10,208 nucleotides of DNA from Deltaproteobacteria bacterium (GTDB lineage: Bacteria; Desulfobacterota; Desulfobacteria; Desulfobacterales; JAFDCJ01). The notes under the pieces are model-generated. The model was not told the DNA's origin. It did not search any database and worked only from the letters and a program-made list of their open reading frames with translations. The DNA lies in contig JAJRVC010000489.1 of assembly GCA_024277475.1 (NCBI GenBank), forward strand, positions 1-10,208, written 5' to 3'. A program made the position numbers and the translations under genes. Each line of letters opens with the position of its first letter. The stretch's first letter is position 1. Shown here piece by piece: positions 1 to 7,099 of this stretch.

Positions 1-1
1 G

Positions 2-586
2 GAACGCATTGACAAACCGCTGGAACCGCATTTCCATGACGATTTCAACATGGGTGTAGCAAATACCGTCTCAGCTTTGGCCGCCGGCGGAAGTGTGGCT
101 CACACTACCGTTACCGGTATCGGGGAGCGAGCCGGCAACACCCCTATGGAAGACCTGGTCATGAGTCTCAAGACCTTGTACGGCGTTGACCTCGGCATAG
201 ACACCAGGCAATTCACCGAACTCTCCCGCCGTATCTGCCAGTTGGCAAAACATACCATCCCTGCCAACCGGCCCATTGTGGGCGAGCGGCTGTACCAGAT
301 CGAATCGGGGATCGTTGCGTCCTGGGCCAAGATGACCGGTGAGGCCAACTTTCTGTCTATGGCTCCCTTCCGCCCCCAGATGACCGGGCTGCCCGCTGCC
401 AAGGTGGTTATGGGCAAAAACTCAGGCATCGACTCAGTGGGTATCTGGCTGGAAAAGTTGGGCAAGGAGGCCGACCAAAATCAAAGATTGGCCATGGTGC
501 CCCTATTGAAGGCCAAGGCCCTGGACAAGAAGGACCTGCTCACTGAAGAAGAATTTATGGAGATTTACCGGCAGGTAGTGGACTAA
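2..586 (+). CDS. DRE-TIM metallolyase, isopropylmalate/homocitrate/citramalate synthase family (3' part)
   Basis: The reading frame is open from base 2, so the gene begins upstream of the window; 194 C-terminal residues are visible. HFHDDFNMG near the left edge is the family's metal-binding HxHD motif at the end of the TIM barrel (HMGL-like, PF00682). GIGERAGNTPME, 23 residues further on, and the later MGKNSG segment are also hallmarks of 2-isopropylmalate and homocitrate synthases. These enzymes condense a 2-oxoacid with acetyl-CoA, and some relatives run as lyases. The protein stops about 175 residues after HxHD, so the C-terminal regulatory LeuA dimer domain (about 120 residues in true LeuA and CimA) is absent. 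This favours a homocitrate synthase-like or specialised catabolic enzyme over feedback-regulated leucine synthesis. Substrate specificity cannot be assigned because the N-terminal half is missing. The 141 bp gap to the next gene leaves co-transcription open. Confidence 0.87.
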   Translation, partial: ERIDKPLEPHFHDDFNMGVANTVSALAAGGSVAHTTVTGIGERAGNTPMEDLVMSLKTLYGVDLGIDTRQFTELSRRICQLAKHTIPANRPIVGERLYQIESGIVASWAKMTGEANFLSMAPFRPQMTGLPAAKVVMGKNSGIDSVGIWLEKLGKEADQNQRLAMVPLLKAKALDKKDLLTEEEFMEIYRQVVD

Positions 587-714
587 CCGTCTTTGCCCTC
601 GCCCTCAGGCTGCCAGCAATGGGCAGACAACCATATTGGAAAAGTTCGAGGTCATGCGATTGCACAATAGATGAAAGGCCGATACGACTTGGACCGATCA
701 CCTGCCAATCCGTT

Positions 715-719
715 GAGGA
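715..719 (+). promoter_or_regulatory. Ribosome binding site of the GlcD-like gene
   Basis: GAGGA lies 8 bases before the ATG at 728. The in-frame ATG at 671 has no purine-rich site in front of it, and the 19 residues it would add do not resemble the start of GlcD proteins. This decides the start at 728. Confidence 0.7.
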
Positions 720-727
720 CAAATACC

Positions 728-2101
728 ATGAAGCAAGAAACTAAAGAGCAAATCAGGGGTATAGTGGGTTCTGAGAATTTCAGTGATGCGCTCATCGATC
801 GGGTAGCCTATTCAAAGGACTCCTCGGAGTACAAGCACATGCCTGATGCTGCGGCGTGGCCACTGAATGCAGAGCATGTTTCTGAAATTCTAAAATCAGC
901 TAATCAGGACTATTTCCCGGTTATCGCCCGGGGAGCTGGGACGTCACTGGCAGGTTTAGCGGTTCCGCAGCAAGGCGGCTTAATTCTTGACATGAGCAGG
1001 ATGGACAAGATCGTTGACATCAATATTGCGGACCGTCTGGTGGTGGTGCAGCCGGGAGTGGTATATGCCGATCTGGATCGATCACTGGTGTCCCACGGCT
1101 TTTTTTTCCCACCCGATCCTGCCAGCGGCTCAGTTTGCACGCTAGGTGGTAACGTGGCTACCAATGCGGGCGGAATCAAAGGTGCCAAGTATGGTACGAC
1201 CAAAGATTATGTGCTGGCCCTGGAGGTTGTCCTGGCCGACGGTCGCTTGATACACACCGGCTCCAGATGCATGAAGAGTTCATCGGGATATGATTTGACA
1301 AAGCTTTTCGTCGGCTCCGAGGGTACATTGGGAGTGGTGACTGAAATTACGCTGAAGATTAGCCCAAAACCACCGCTCATAGCCACCGCCATGGCCACTT
1401 TTGAAAGTTTGGAAGATGCAGGGCGGGCGGTTAGCCAGATCATGCATTCCGGGATTCTGCCTAGTGCGCTAGAGGTCGTTGATCATCAGAGTATCAAGGC
1501 CATCCGGGAGAATACGACCACGAATTTACCGGATGTCGAAGTACTGCTGGTTGCTGAAACTGATGGTTACACTGAAGCAGAGACCAACTATCAGATGGGA
1601 AAGATCGTGGCTGTCTTTCAGAAAAATAATGCGACGACAGTCAAAAAGGCTGACTCCAAGGAAGAAGCGGATGCATTATGGCATGCCCGTAAATCGGTGT
1701 ATGGGGTTTTTGCCAAGATCAACAATAACCTGTCCGTCGAGGATTTGGCCGTCCCCATGTCGAAAGTACCGGAGATGATGATGGCCATTTCAGCTATTGC
1801 TGAAAAATATGATTTGAAGATGCCTACCGTGGGGCACGTTGGAGACGGTAATCTCCATCCCACCATATGCTTTGACGGCACCAATGCGAACGAGGTTGAG
1901 CGGATGGAAGCGGCCACGGCTAAACTCTTCCGGAAGGTTGTGTCACTTGGCGGCACGATTACCGGTGAACATGGCATTGGTCTGGCAAAGATCCCATACA
2001 TGGATTGGGAGCATGAGAAGGAGACCCTGGCTGTCATGCAGTCCATGAAGGTGGCATTGGATCCAAAGAATATTCTAAACCCGGGCAAAATGGGCTTATA
2101 G
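728..2101 (+). CDS. glcD: FAD-linked 2-hydroxyacid dehydrogenase, GlcD / D-lactate dehydrogenase type
   Basis: A 457-residue flavoprotein of the GlcD family (glycolate oxidase subunit D / D-lactate dehydrogenase), a normal length for the family. A PCMH-type FAD-binding domain spans about 42-213 (PF01565), with RGAGTSL at 68-74, GGNVATNAGG at 140-149 and SEGTLG at 197-202. The FAD-oxidase C-terminal domain spans about 215-455 (PF02913). It carries SVEDLAVP at 336-343, GHVGDGNLHP at 369-378 and GEHGIG at 413-418, which supply the metal-binding histidines of D-2-hydroxyacid dehydrogenases. The expected reaction is oxidation of a D-2-hydroxyacid (D-lactate, glycolate or similar) to the 2-oxoacid at the inner face of the membrane. 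The Fe-S partner starts 8 bp downstream and its ribosome binding site overlaps this gene's stop, so the two are translated together and probably form one complex. No GlcE subunit is present. The family call is firm; the substrate is unknown. Confidence 0.93.
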   Translation: MKQETKEQIRGIVGSENFSDALIDRVAYSKDSSEYKHMPDAAAWPLNAEHVSEILKSANQDYFPVIARGAGTSLAGLAVPQQGGLILDMSRMDKIVDINIADRLVVVQPGVVYADLDRSLVSHGFFFPPDPASGSVCTLGGNVATNAGGIKGAKYGTTKDYVLALEVVLADGRLIHTGSRCMKSSSGYDLTKLFVGSEGTLGVVTEITLKISPKPPLIATAMATFESLEDAGRAVSQIMHSGILPSALEVVDHQSIKAIRENTTTNLPDVEVLLVAETDGYTEAETNYQMGKIVAVFQKNNATTVKKADSKEEADALWHARKSVYGVFAKINNNLSVEDLAVPMSKVPEMMMAISAIAEKYDLKMPTVGHVGDGNLHPTICFDGTNANEVERMEAATAKLFRKVVSLGGTITGEHGIGLAKIPYMDWEHEKETLAVMQSMKVALDPKNILNPGKMGL

Positions 2102-2105
2102 AGGA
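2101..2105 (+). promoter_or_regulatory. Ribosome binding site of the GlcF-like gene, overlapping the upstream stop
   Basis: GAGGA begins on the last base of the upstream TAG stop and sits 4 bases before the ATG at 2110. The overlap suggests translational coupling of the two subunits. Confidence 0.6.
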
Positions 2106-2109
2106 CTGA

Positions 2110-3213
2110 ATGGAAGATAGATATAATTTCGCCAAGAAGTATCGTGATCAACTCTTAAGGTGTTCGAGCTGTGGTTCCTGTCGAGCGGTATGTCCGGTTT
2201 TCGGCATAACCAAACGCCCGGCTTACAATGCTCGCGGCAAGATGCTGATCCTCAAGGAGGTCATGGAGGGCACTGTTGAACTGAACGATGACTTGATCGA
2301 GACATTGTTTCAGTGTACCACGTGCGCGAGTTGTGCAGAGAATTGTCCGTCAGGCGTTAATCCGCCTGAGATCATCAAACAGGCCAGAAAGGACATGGTC
2401 AACCTCGGCTCTTGTCACCCTGCCTTCAAGGCGATGAACGAGGTGCTGAAGACGAGCACCAATATCTATGCCGAAGAAGAGACTGAAGATTTCGACCGCC
2501 CGAAGAAGGAAACGGCCGAATACGTCTACTTCGTGGGCTGTGTCGGTTTGTATCGGGAAGATGAATCCACGGAAGCCGCCCTGGAGCTTTTGGATCGCCT
2601 CGACCTCGATTATACATTGATCGAAGAGGTCTGCTGCAGCGGGGTGCTGGAAGATGTGGGGTTTGCGATCAACGAAAACCTGGTAAGTACCAATATTGAA
2701 CGCATACTGGCCACCGGTGCTAAGACGGTCATCACGGGGTGCCCCTACTGTGTCCGTACCTTCAACAATAAGACCCAGTATGCAGGGCTGGGGGAAAACG
2801 GGGTTCAAGTGATTCACATTTCCCAGTTTTTGAAAGATTTTGACCTGGGTGTGAAGACCGACAAGCGTGTGACTTACCACGACCCCTGCGACCTGGGACG
2901 TCATTGCGGCATCTATGAGGAACCTCGAGCAATCATTCGAAAGATCGCTCCCAATTTTGTAGAAATGCGGCACCATCATGCCGATTCGTTGTGTTGCGGA
3001 GCTGGAGGGGGTGTGCGGGGGGCCTTTGCCAAAAACTCCATCAGCATGGCCCGAAGGCGATTGGGAGAGGCAGAGGAAATCAATGCCGATGTGGTCCTCA
3101 CCGAGTGCAATTCATGTGTCCATAATCTGAGTAATGCAAAGTTCAGGGCGCAGAAATTTAGAATATACACCACGACCGAGTTTCTCAACCATTTATTGGA
3201 GACAGCGGCTTGA
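2110..3213 (+). CDS. glcF: Fe-S oxidoreductase subunit, GlcF / HdrD-like (two 4Fe-4S and two CCG domains)
   Basis: A 367-residue soluble Fe-S protein without signal peptide or membrane segment. Two CxxCxxCxxxCP ferredoxin motifs sit at C18, C21, C24, C28 and C69, C72, C75, C79. Two CCG (cysteine-rich, PF02754) domains follow. The first has C144, C175-C176 and C211xxC214; the second has C260, C295-C296 and C333xxC336. The spacings (31 to 37 residues) match the CCG consensus of HdrB, HdrD and GlcF. The first CCG reads CCS, which keeps both cysteines. It should take electrons from the FAD subunit encoded 8 bp upstream and pass them to quinone or another membrane carrier, as in glycolate and D-lactate oxidases. 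HdrD-like disulfide chemistry is possible because both CCG cysteine sets are complete, but the GlcD neighbour makes 2-hydroxyacid oxidation more likely. Confidence 0.92.
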   Translation: MEDRYNFAKKYRDQLLRCSSCGSCRAVCPVFGITKRPAYNARGKMLILKEVMEGTVELNDDLIETLFQCTTCASCAENCPSGVNPPEIIKQARKDMVNLGSCHPAFKAMNEVLKTSTNIYAEEETEDFDRPKKETAEYVYFVGCVGLYREDESTEAALELLDRLDLDYTLIEEVCCSGVLEDVGFAINENLVSTNIERILATGAKTVITGCPYCVRTFNNKTQYAGLGENGVQVIHISQFLKDFDLGVKTDKRVTYHDPCDLGRHCGIYEEPRAIIRKIAPNFVEMRHHHADSLCCGAGGGVRGAFAKNSISMARRRLGEAEEINADVVLTECNSCVHNLSNAKFRAQKFRIYTTTEFLNHLLETAA

Positions 3214-3250
3214 CACCTTTCAACGGACAATTGCGCAAATATCAAGATAG

Positions 3251-4540
3251 ATGAGACCATTCCGGATGAGTCATTCAGTCAAACTGCCCAAAATGCGAAT
3301 GGTCGCCCAGCTTTATACCGATCTGCCCGCCACATCCATTCCTTCTGTGATGGACCAAGAATGGGAGCGCCTCCAAGGGAAGCTCAATCTCCAGCCGGGA
3401 GCCAGGATAGCGATAGCTGTCGGCAGCCGGGGTATTGCCAACCTGGAGGAAGTTGTAAAAATTGTGGTTGGTAAATTGAAAGGAGTCGGCTGCATGTCCT
3501 TTATCGTTCCGGCCATGGGTTCGCATGGCGGCGCTACACCGGAAGGCCAGACCAGTGTTCTTGACGGCCGGGGCATTACAGAGGAGCGTGTCGGCGCGCC
3601 CATTAGAGCAACTATGGAAATCAAATCACTCGGAGAAGTTGACGGCATTCCGCTCTTTCTGGATCGATTTGCAGGGGAAGCCGACGGAATTGTGTTGATA
3701 AACAGAGTGAAACCGCACACGAACTTCGTTGGACCCACCGAAAGCGGTCTGCTGAAAATGATGGCCATCGGGTTGGGCAACCAAATCGGGGCAAAGCATT
3801 ACCACCGGCTGTCGGTCGTCCGAAGCCAATATGAAATCATAAGTTCGGCGGGCCGGGAACTTCTGAAACGGGCCCGGGTGCTCTTTGGGGTGGGTATTGT
3901 CGAGAACCAGGGGCACGAAACCGCCATCGTGAAAATGGCATCGGCCGATCAAATAGAAACGGTGGAAACTGAACTACTAAAAAAGGCCCGTACCTGCCTG
4001 GCGACCTTGCCCCTGGCTGAAATCGATCTGCTCATCATCGATGAAATGGGTAAAGATATCAGCGGTGAGTGTATTGATCCCAATGTGGTCGGACGGGACG
4101 TATGCGCTTACGGGGCTGAGCGTCCATGGCCAAAGGTGACCCGCATATTCGTACGGGACCTGACGAAAGCTAGCGAAGGAAGTGCAGTGGGCATCGGGCA
4201 GGCCGACTTTACGGTGCAGCGATTGGTGGATAAAATTGACTTCAAGGCAACCGCGGTAAATTGTTTGACATCTTGTTGCCCGGAGGCGGGGAAAGTACCA
4301 CTGACGTATGCCAGCGACCGCGAAGCTGTGGCTGCCGCCCTGGTGACCATAAGGCCTTATGACCTGAATGAGGTTCGGATTGTTCATATCAAGAACACCC
4401 TGGAACTGATGAACCTTAGGGTATCGCAAGGCTGCCTGAAAGAGTTGAAAACGAACCCCAATGTGAACATCAGTGATGATGAGACGGATTTGAATTTCGA
4501 TGACTCAGGATCTTTGTTTTCGCCTTTCGTTACTGTTTAG
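3251..4540 (+). CDS. LarA-family protein (probable nickel-pincer-dependent 2-hydroxyacid racemase/epimerase)
   Basis: A 429-residue protein of the lactate racemase family (Lar_N domain, PF09861, formerly DUF2088). Recognisable segments are AIAVGSRGIANL (54-65), PAMGSHGGATPEGQ (87-100), NRVKPHTNF (151-159), ESGLLKMMAIGLG (164-176), GAKHYH (180-185) and EMGKDISGECIDPNVVGR (265-282). By spacing, H92, H156, K169 and H183 or H185 probably correspond to Lactobacillus LarA H108, H174, K184 (tether of the pincer cofactor) and H200; this alignment is by eye. LarA homologues move the alpha-hydrogen of 2-hydroxyacids by transient hydride transfer, and substrates vary widely between subgroups. Next to GlcD-GlcF, the natural role would be to convert an L-hydroxyacid to the D-form they oxidise. 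The cofactor genes larB, larC and larE are not in the window. The start is uncertain: ATG 3251 and ATG 3266 both lack a clear ribosome binding site. Confidence 0.85.
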   Translation: MRPFRMSHSVKLPKMRMVAQLYTDLPATSIPSVMDQEWERLQGKLNLQPGARIAIAVGSRGIANLEEVVKIVVGKLKGVGCMSFIVPAMGSHGGATPEGQTSVLDGRGITEERVGAPIRATMEIKSLGEVDGIPLFLDRFAGEADGIVLINRVKPHTNFVGPTESGLLKMMAIGLGNQIGAKHYHRLSVVRSQYEIISSAGRELLKRARVLFGVGIVENQGHETAIVKMASADQIETVETELLKKARTCLATLPLAEIDLLIIDEMGKDISGECIDPNVVGRDVCAYGAERPWPKVTRIFVRDLTKASEGSAVGIGQADFTVQRLVDKIDFKATAVNCLTSCCPEAGKVPLTYASDREAVAAALVTIRPYDLNEVRIVHIKNTLELMNLRVSQGCLKELKTNPNVNISDDETDLNFDDSGSLFSPFVTV

Positions 4541-4546
4541 ACTTTT

Positions 4547-4570
4547 CTGTTCTATTATTCAATAGTACAG
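4547..4570. repeat. 24 bp palindrome (stem-loop) just after the LarA-like gene
   Basis: Arms CTGTTCTATT (4547-4556) and AATAGTACAG (4561-4570) pair at nine of ten positions around a four-base loop, starting 6 bases after the stop codon. No T-run follows on either strand, so it does not meet the pattern of a standard intrinsic terminator. It could be an mRNA 3'-end stem-loop or an operator. Confidence 0.4.
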
Positions 4571-4680
4571 ATGAATTGTTCCTCCGAGAAATGCTCGTCA
4601 ACAGTCCCTTGCTCGATTGGGGCTTTTTACGTTTATACCGCTTTTCAAAAATAAGTTCCGAAATACTGAAGGATGGTATA

Positions 4681-4734
4681 AGTGGTTGTAGAAAAAAACG
4701 TTCGAAAAACGGAATGCTTTTTTTAACAACCGCT
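4681..4734. repeat. Long inverted repeat / stem-loop with A7-T7 inner arms
   Basis: The outer arms AGTGGTTGT (4681-4689) and ACAACCGCT (4726-4734) pair over nine positions, one of them G-U. Directly inside them a run of seven A (4692-4698) faces a run of seven T (4718-4724), extending the stem. The apex contains a smaller CGTT/AACG hairpin. It lies 20 bases upstream of the first codon of the broken gene at 4755. It could be a 5' leader structure, a bidirectional terminator (the T-run lies inside the structure, which is unusual) or the trace of a small mobile element. Confidence 0.5.
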
Positions 4735-4754
4735 ATAAAGCAAAGGAAAGGACG

Positions 4755-5041
4755 ATGGAAGAGAGTCGAATGCGTGAGGAATTAATTGAAAGGGAATCCG
4801 CTTCAAGAATTTTGAGTTTGTTCGGGAATTCACGCAGAGCTATATTCAAGAACTGGGTTCAATTATATGTCGTGATATTCAGATTCGGTTTTTCGGGCGC
4901 CCTTACTATATTGCAGACCCCGAAGAGTTTTCCAAATTTGAAGCAGCCGGGGGTCATGAGGACAAATGTACGGAGGTTGTGGGTCGGGCAACACGGCTTG
5001 CTGTACAATTTATTCTGGAACAAAAGCTACTGGCACCCTAA
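4755..5041 (+). pseudogene. Remnant of a C_GCAxxG_C_C family redox protein, internally deleted and out of frame
   Basis: From ATG 4755, preceded by tandem AAGGA sites at 4743-4752, the frame reads MEESRMREELIERESASRIL and then becomes meaningless. A second frame, open from 4790 and ending at TAA 5039-5041, reads convincingly from VREFTQSYIQELGSIICRD through FEAAGGHEDKCTEVVGRATR to the stop. That is the typical C-terminal half of C_GCAxxG_C_C proteins (PF09719), with its two conserved cysteines: GS-x-x-CRD and HEDKC-x-x-VVG. The first frame resembles the family's N-terminal helix, but the middle carrying the CxxGCA and G..C core is absent. A working member has about 140-170 residues, so some 60 are missing, with a frame change near 4810-4825. 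I infer an internal deletion in a former gene. The family match of the C-terminal half is fairly secure; the link to the N-terminal piece is weaker. Confidence 0.62.
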
Positions 5042-5120
5042 CGCCATTTGCCAGGCCAAGCCTCATAGCGGGCATGAATTGAACTAACCTTCGGTTTATC
5101 CTTGGCTTCGATGGATTTAT

Positions 5121-7061
5121 ATGACGATTCGAAAGCGCATTATATCGGCAATTATAATTTGCATTTGTGTTGGAACGGCACTTTTGCTGGAATGGAAAAC
5201 CACGCCCGCGCCTACCCAAAAGGCCATTCATGTAGAGGCGTTTAGGTACGGTACGTATCCCTATATTATCCGGGCCACTCGCGGGGATCATCTCATCCTG
5301 ACTTTTTCCACACACGATACGGGACACAGCTTCTTTCTGCAGGATTATCGCATTGATGCCAAAATATCTCCGGCAAGCGAATATCTGGAAGTTCGAGATC
5401 CATTTGCCGTCGAAGACCCTCCCCAGCGTATGAAGGAGGTGCATCTCATTGCAGGTTTGAAGGGACTTTGGGGAAAGCTGGTCTCCTTGTCCCGCTACCG
5501 GTGTCACGTTTATTGCGGTCCCATGCACGGCTTTGAGCAGGGGGATCTGATCGTGCGGCCCAACTGGCTATTTTCGGGTAGCCTGGGGACTCTGGCGGCA
5601 ATTCTGCTGGTAGGATTTGTGCTCATATTTCACAGGAATGCAGAATCGATGCATTTCGCCGAGACAGGTATTCTTCTCAACACCCGCAACAATTTCATAG
5701 ACAAGATTATCAAGTGGCGGCCGCTGCAGTTTGTCTGTAGTCTGCCGTTTCTGACCGGTCTGGTTGTGGTGATTATGGCGGGCATGCTGGGAACCAAAGT
5801 GGGCGGCCGCAATGTGGCCGTCATGTTTACCTGGATTGTCTGCATGTCCATCCTGACCATGCTGCTGGTCCCCCTGGGGGGGCGGATTTGGTGCATGCTG
5901 TGTCCATTGCCTGTCCTGGGGGAATTCCTCCAACGCGGTACGACCACACAAGTCCGTATGTCCGGGCAAAAACCCGGCCGAAATCGGTTTTTCGGGCTAG
6001 GGCTGCCTTGGCCCAGGTCGCTGCGCAACCGCTGGCTGCAGTTTTTCCTGTTCATGGTTCTGGGGACCTTCAGTGCTTCCCTGGCCGGTCAGCCCCGTTG
6101 GACGGCAATAACGCTTTTGAGCGTGGTTGTCGTGGCCATCGGGATGGCCATGCTTTGGGAATTGAGATCTTTTTGTCGCTATGTGTGCCCGGTAGCGGCC
6201 TACATCTCTCCATTCAGCCTGGGTGCCCGCCTCGCGGTACGAAAACGTAAACAGGATGTCTGCCGCAAATGCAAAGACAGATCGTGTCTTCGCGGAAATT
6301 CAAATGGATGGGCTTGTCCATACGGTTTAAGCGTGGCCGGCATCACCCGCAATGCCGACTGTGGGATGTGCTTCGAATGTTTCAAGAGCTGTCCCTTTGA
6401 CAACGTGTCGTTGCAATGGCGCAACGGCCCGTGGCAGGGGCGGTTCAAGTCTAATGGTGAGGCATGCCAGGCCATTGCACTGATGGTAATGGCTGCGGTG
6501 TACAGCCTGACCGTGCATTCACCCTGGCCCGGCATACGCGATATGGTTAATGTGGTGGACAAGACCGACTGGGGACAGTTTGGCCTCTATGCTGCAATGC
6601 TGTGGATCTTGGCTCTGGGAGTCCTACCGCTGCTCTTCTGGTTGCTCACATCCCTGGGGCTGGTCTTGTCTCGCCAGACGGAGGTAACAACCGCAGCCGC
6701 ATTCCAGCAGAGCCTGCCGGCTGTATTGCCGCTGGGCATTGCGATGTGGGCAGTCTTCTTTGTGGACACCTTGATGTCCAATTTCACTTTTGTACTGATG
6801 ACCCTCTCGGACCCATTCGGCTGGGGATGGGACCTCTTGGGTACGGCAGGCATGCCATGGATCCAGGTATGGCCCAGCGGTGTGCCCTGGATTCAGAGCG
6901 GATTTCTGCTTGCTGGTATTGGGTTGTGTCTTAGTGGTGGTTATCGGCGATGGTTGAGATTTTCCGGTGATTGGGACAAGGCCTTGCTGGGATTTCTCCC
7001 GGCTGTATGCGTTTATGCAGCGATTACGGCCGGCATGTTAGCCTTTGTAACAAATTACTAG
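5121..7061 (+). CDS. Membrane polyferredoxin with N-terminal CuA-like cupredoxin domain
   Basis: A 646-residue membrane protein. An N-terminal membrane helix (about 7-23) is followed by an exported cupredoxin domain (about 30-148) resembling cytochrome oxidase subunit II. H69 (GHSFF) and C128xxxC132xxxH136 match the CuA ligands, but the position of the axial Met (three after the last His) is E139. A second helix (150-169) leads into a NapH/CcoG/NosR-type polyferredoxin core. This core has KWRPLQF at 198-204, WCMLCP (C258, C261) and CRYVCP (C352, C356) at helix ends. Two Fe-S motifs follow: C381xxC384x4C389x9C399P and C414xxC417xxC420x3C424P. Four or five more helices span about 449-643. It probably carries electrons across the membrane between quinol or cytoplasmic donors, Fe-S clusters and a copper centre outside. 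No FMN-binding or NosR periplasmic domain is seen. The propeller gene starts 38 bp downstream. The domain calls are firm; the physiological partner is unknown. Confidence 0.85.
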   Translation: MTIRKRIISAIIICICVGTALLLEWKTTPAPTQKAIHVEAFRYGTYPYIIRATRGDHLILTFSTHDTGHSFFLQDYRIDAKISPASEYLEVRDPFAVEDPPQRMKEVHLIAGLKGLWGKLVSLSRYRCHVYCGPMHGFEQGDLIVRPNWLFSGSLGTLAAILLVGFVLIFHRNAESMHFAETGILLNTRNNFIDKIIKWRPLQFVCSLPFLTGLVVVIMAGMLGTKVGGRNVAVMFTWIVCMSILTMLLVPLGGRIWCMLCPLPVLGEFLQRGTTTQVRMSGQKPGRNRFFGLGLPWPRSLRNRWLQFFLFMVLGTFSASLAGQPRWTAITLLSVVVVAIGMAMLWELRSFCRYVCPVAAYISPFSLGARLAVRKRKQDVCRKCKDRSCLRGNSNGWACPYGLSVAGITRNADCGMCFECFKSCPFDNVSLQWRNGPWQGRFKSNGEACQAIALMVMAAVYSLTVHSPWPGIRDMVNVVDKTDWGQFGLYAAMLWILALGVLPLLFWLLTSLGLVLSRQTEVTTAAAFQQSLPAVLPLGIAMWAVFFVDTLMSNFTFVLMTLSDPFGWGWDLLGTAGMPWIQVWPSGVPWIQSGFLLAGIGLCLSGGYRRWLRFSGDWDKALLGFLPAVCVYAAITAGMLAFVTNY

Positions 7062-7082
7062 AACTTGGCTGCATTGGCAGCC

Positions 7083-7089
7083 GGGAGGG
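7083..7089 (+). promoter_or_regulatory. Ribosome binding site of the FG-GAP propeller gene
   Basis: GGGAGGG ends 10 bases before ATG 7100. The longer in-frame start at 6971 would overlap the preceding gene by 91 bases and place a nonsense segment before an obvious signal anchor, so 7100 is chosen. Confidence 0.65.
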
Positions 7090-7099
7090 AAACATCGTC

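Larger units (their letters stand above)
4541..5120 (+). other. 580 bp spacer without an intact gene, between two modules
   Basis: This stretch separates the hydroxyacid module from the cupredoxin-polyferredoxin operon. It is visibly richer in A and T than its flanks, especially 4541-4760. It holds a palindrome directly after the LarA-like stop, a long stem-loop at 4681-4734 and a broken C_GCAxxG_C_C gene at 4755-5041. The last 79 bases (5042-5120) show nothing recognisable except a weak TGGA purine patch 5 bases before the ATG at 5121. The promoter of the downstream operon must lie in this stretch, but I cannot pick -35/-10 boxes with confidence. Confidence 0.6.

Noticed and set aside
608..627. 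Small inverted repeat CTGCC/GGCAG between the DRE-TIM and GlcD-like genes
   Set aside because: Only five pairs and no T-run follows; it is within what chance would give.
671..727. Longer N-terminus for the GlcD-like gene from ATG 671
   Set aside because: There is no ribosome binding site before 671, the extra 19 residues do not look like a GlcD start, and ATG 728 has GAGGA at the right distance.
2350..2979. 209-residue reverse-strand open frame inside the GlcF-like gene
   Set aside because: It lies entirely opposite a gene with clear motifs and has no recognisable domain; it is a by-product of codon bias.
4571..4654. 27-codon cysteine-containing small open frame after the LarA-like gene
   Set aside because: Three cysteines (MNCSSEKCSSTVPC) drew attention, but it has no ribosome binding site, is very short and overlaps nothing conserved.
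4576..4785. 69-residue open frame starting with TTG
   Set aside because: No ribosome site, no recognisable family, rich in Lys/Arg from A-rich DNA, and it runs through the stem-loop region.
4826..5087. C-terminal part of the 110-residue frame as a real protein
   Set aside because: The overlapping other frame gives a recognisable C_GCAxxG_C_C C-terminus in the same bases, so this frame is a shadow beyond its first 25 or so residues.
6971..7099. Longer N-terminus for the FG-GAP protein from ATG 6971
   Set aside because: It overlaps the end of the polyferredoxin gene in another frame and lacks a ribosome site; ATG 7100 has GGGAGGG and leads straight into a signal anchor.
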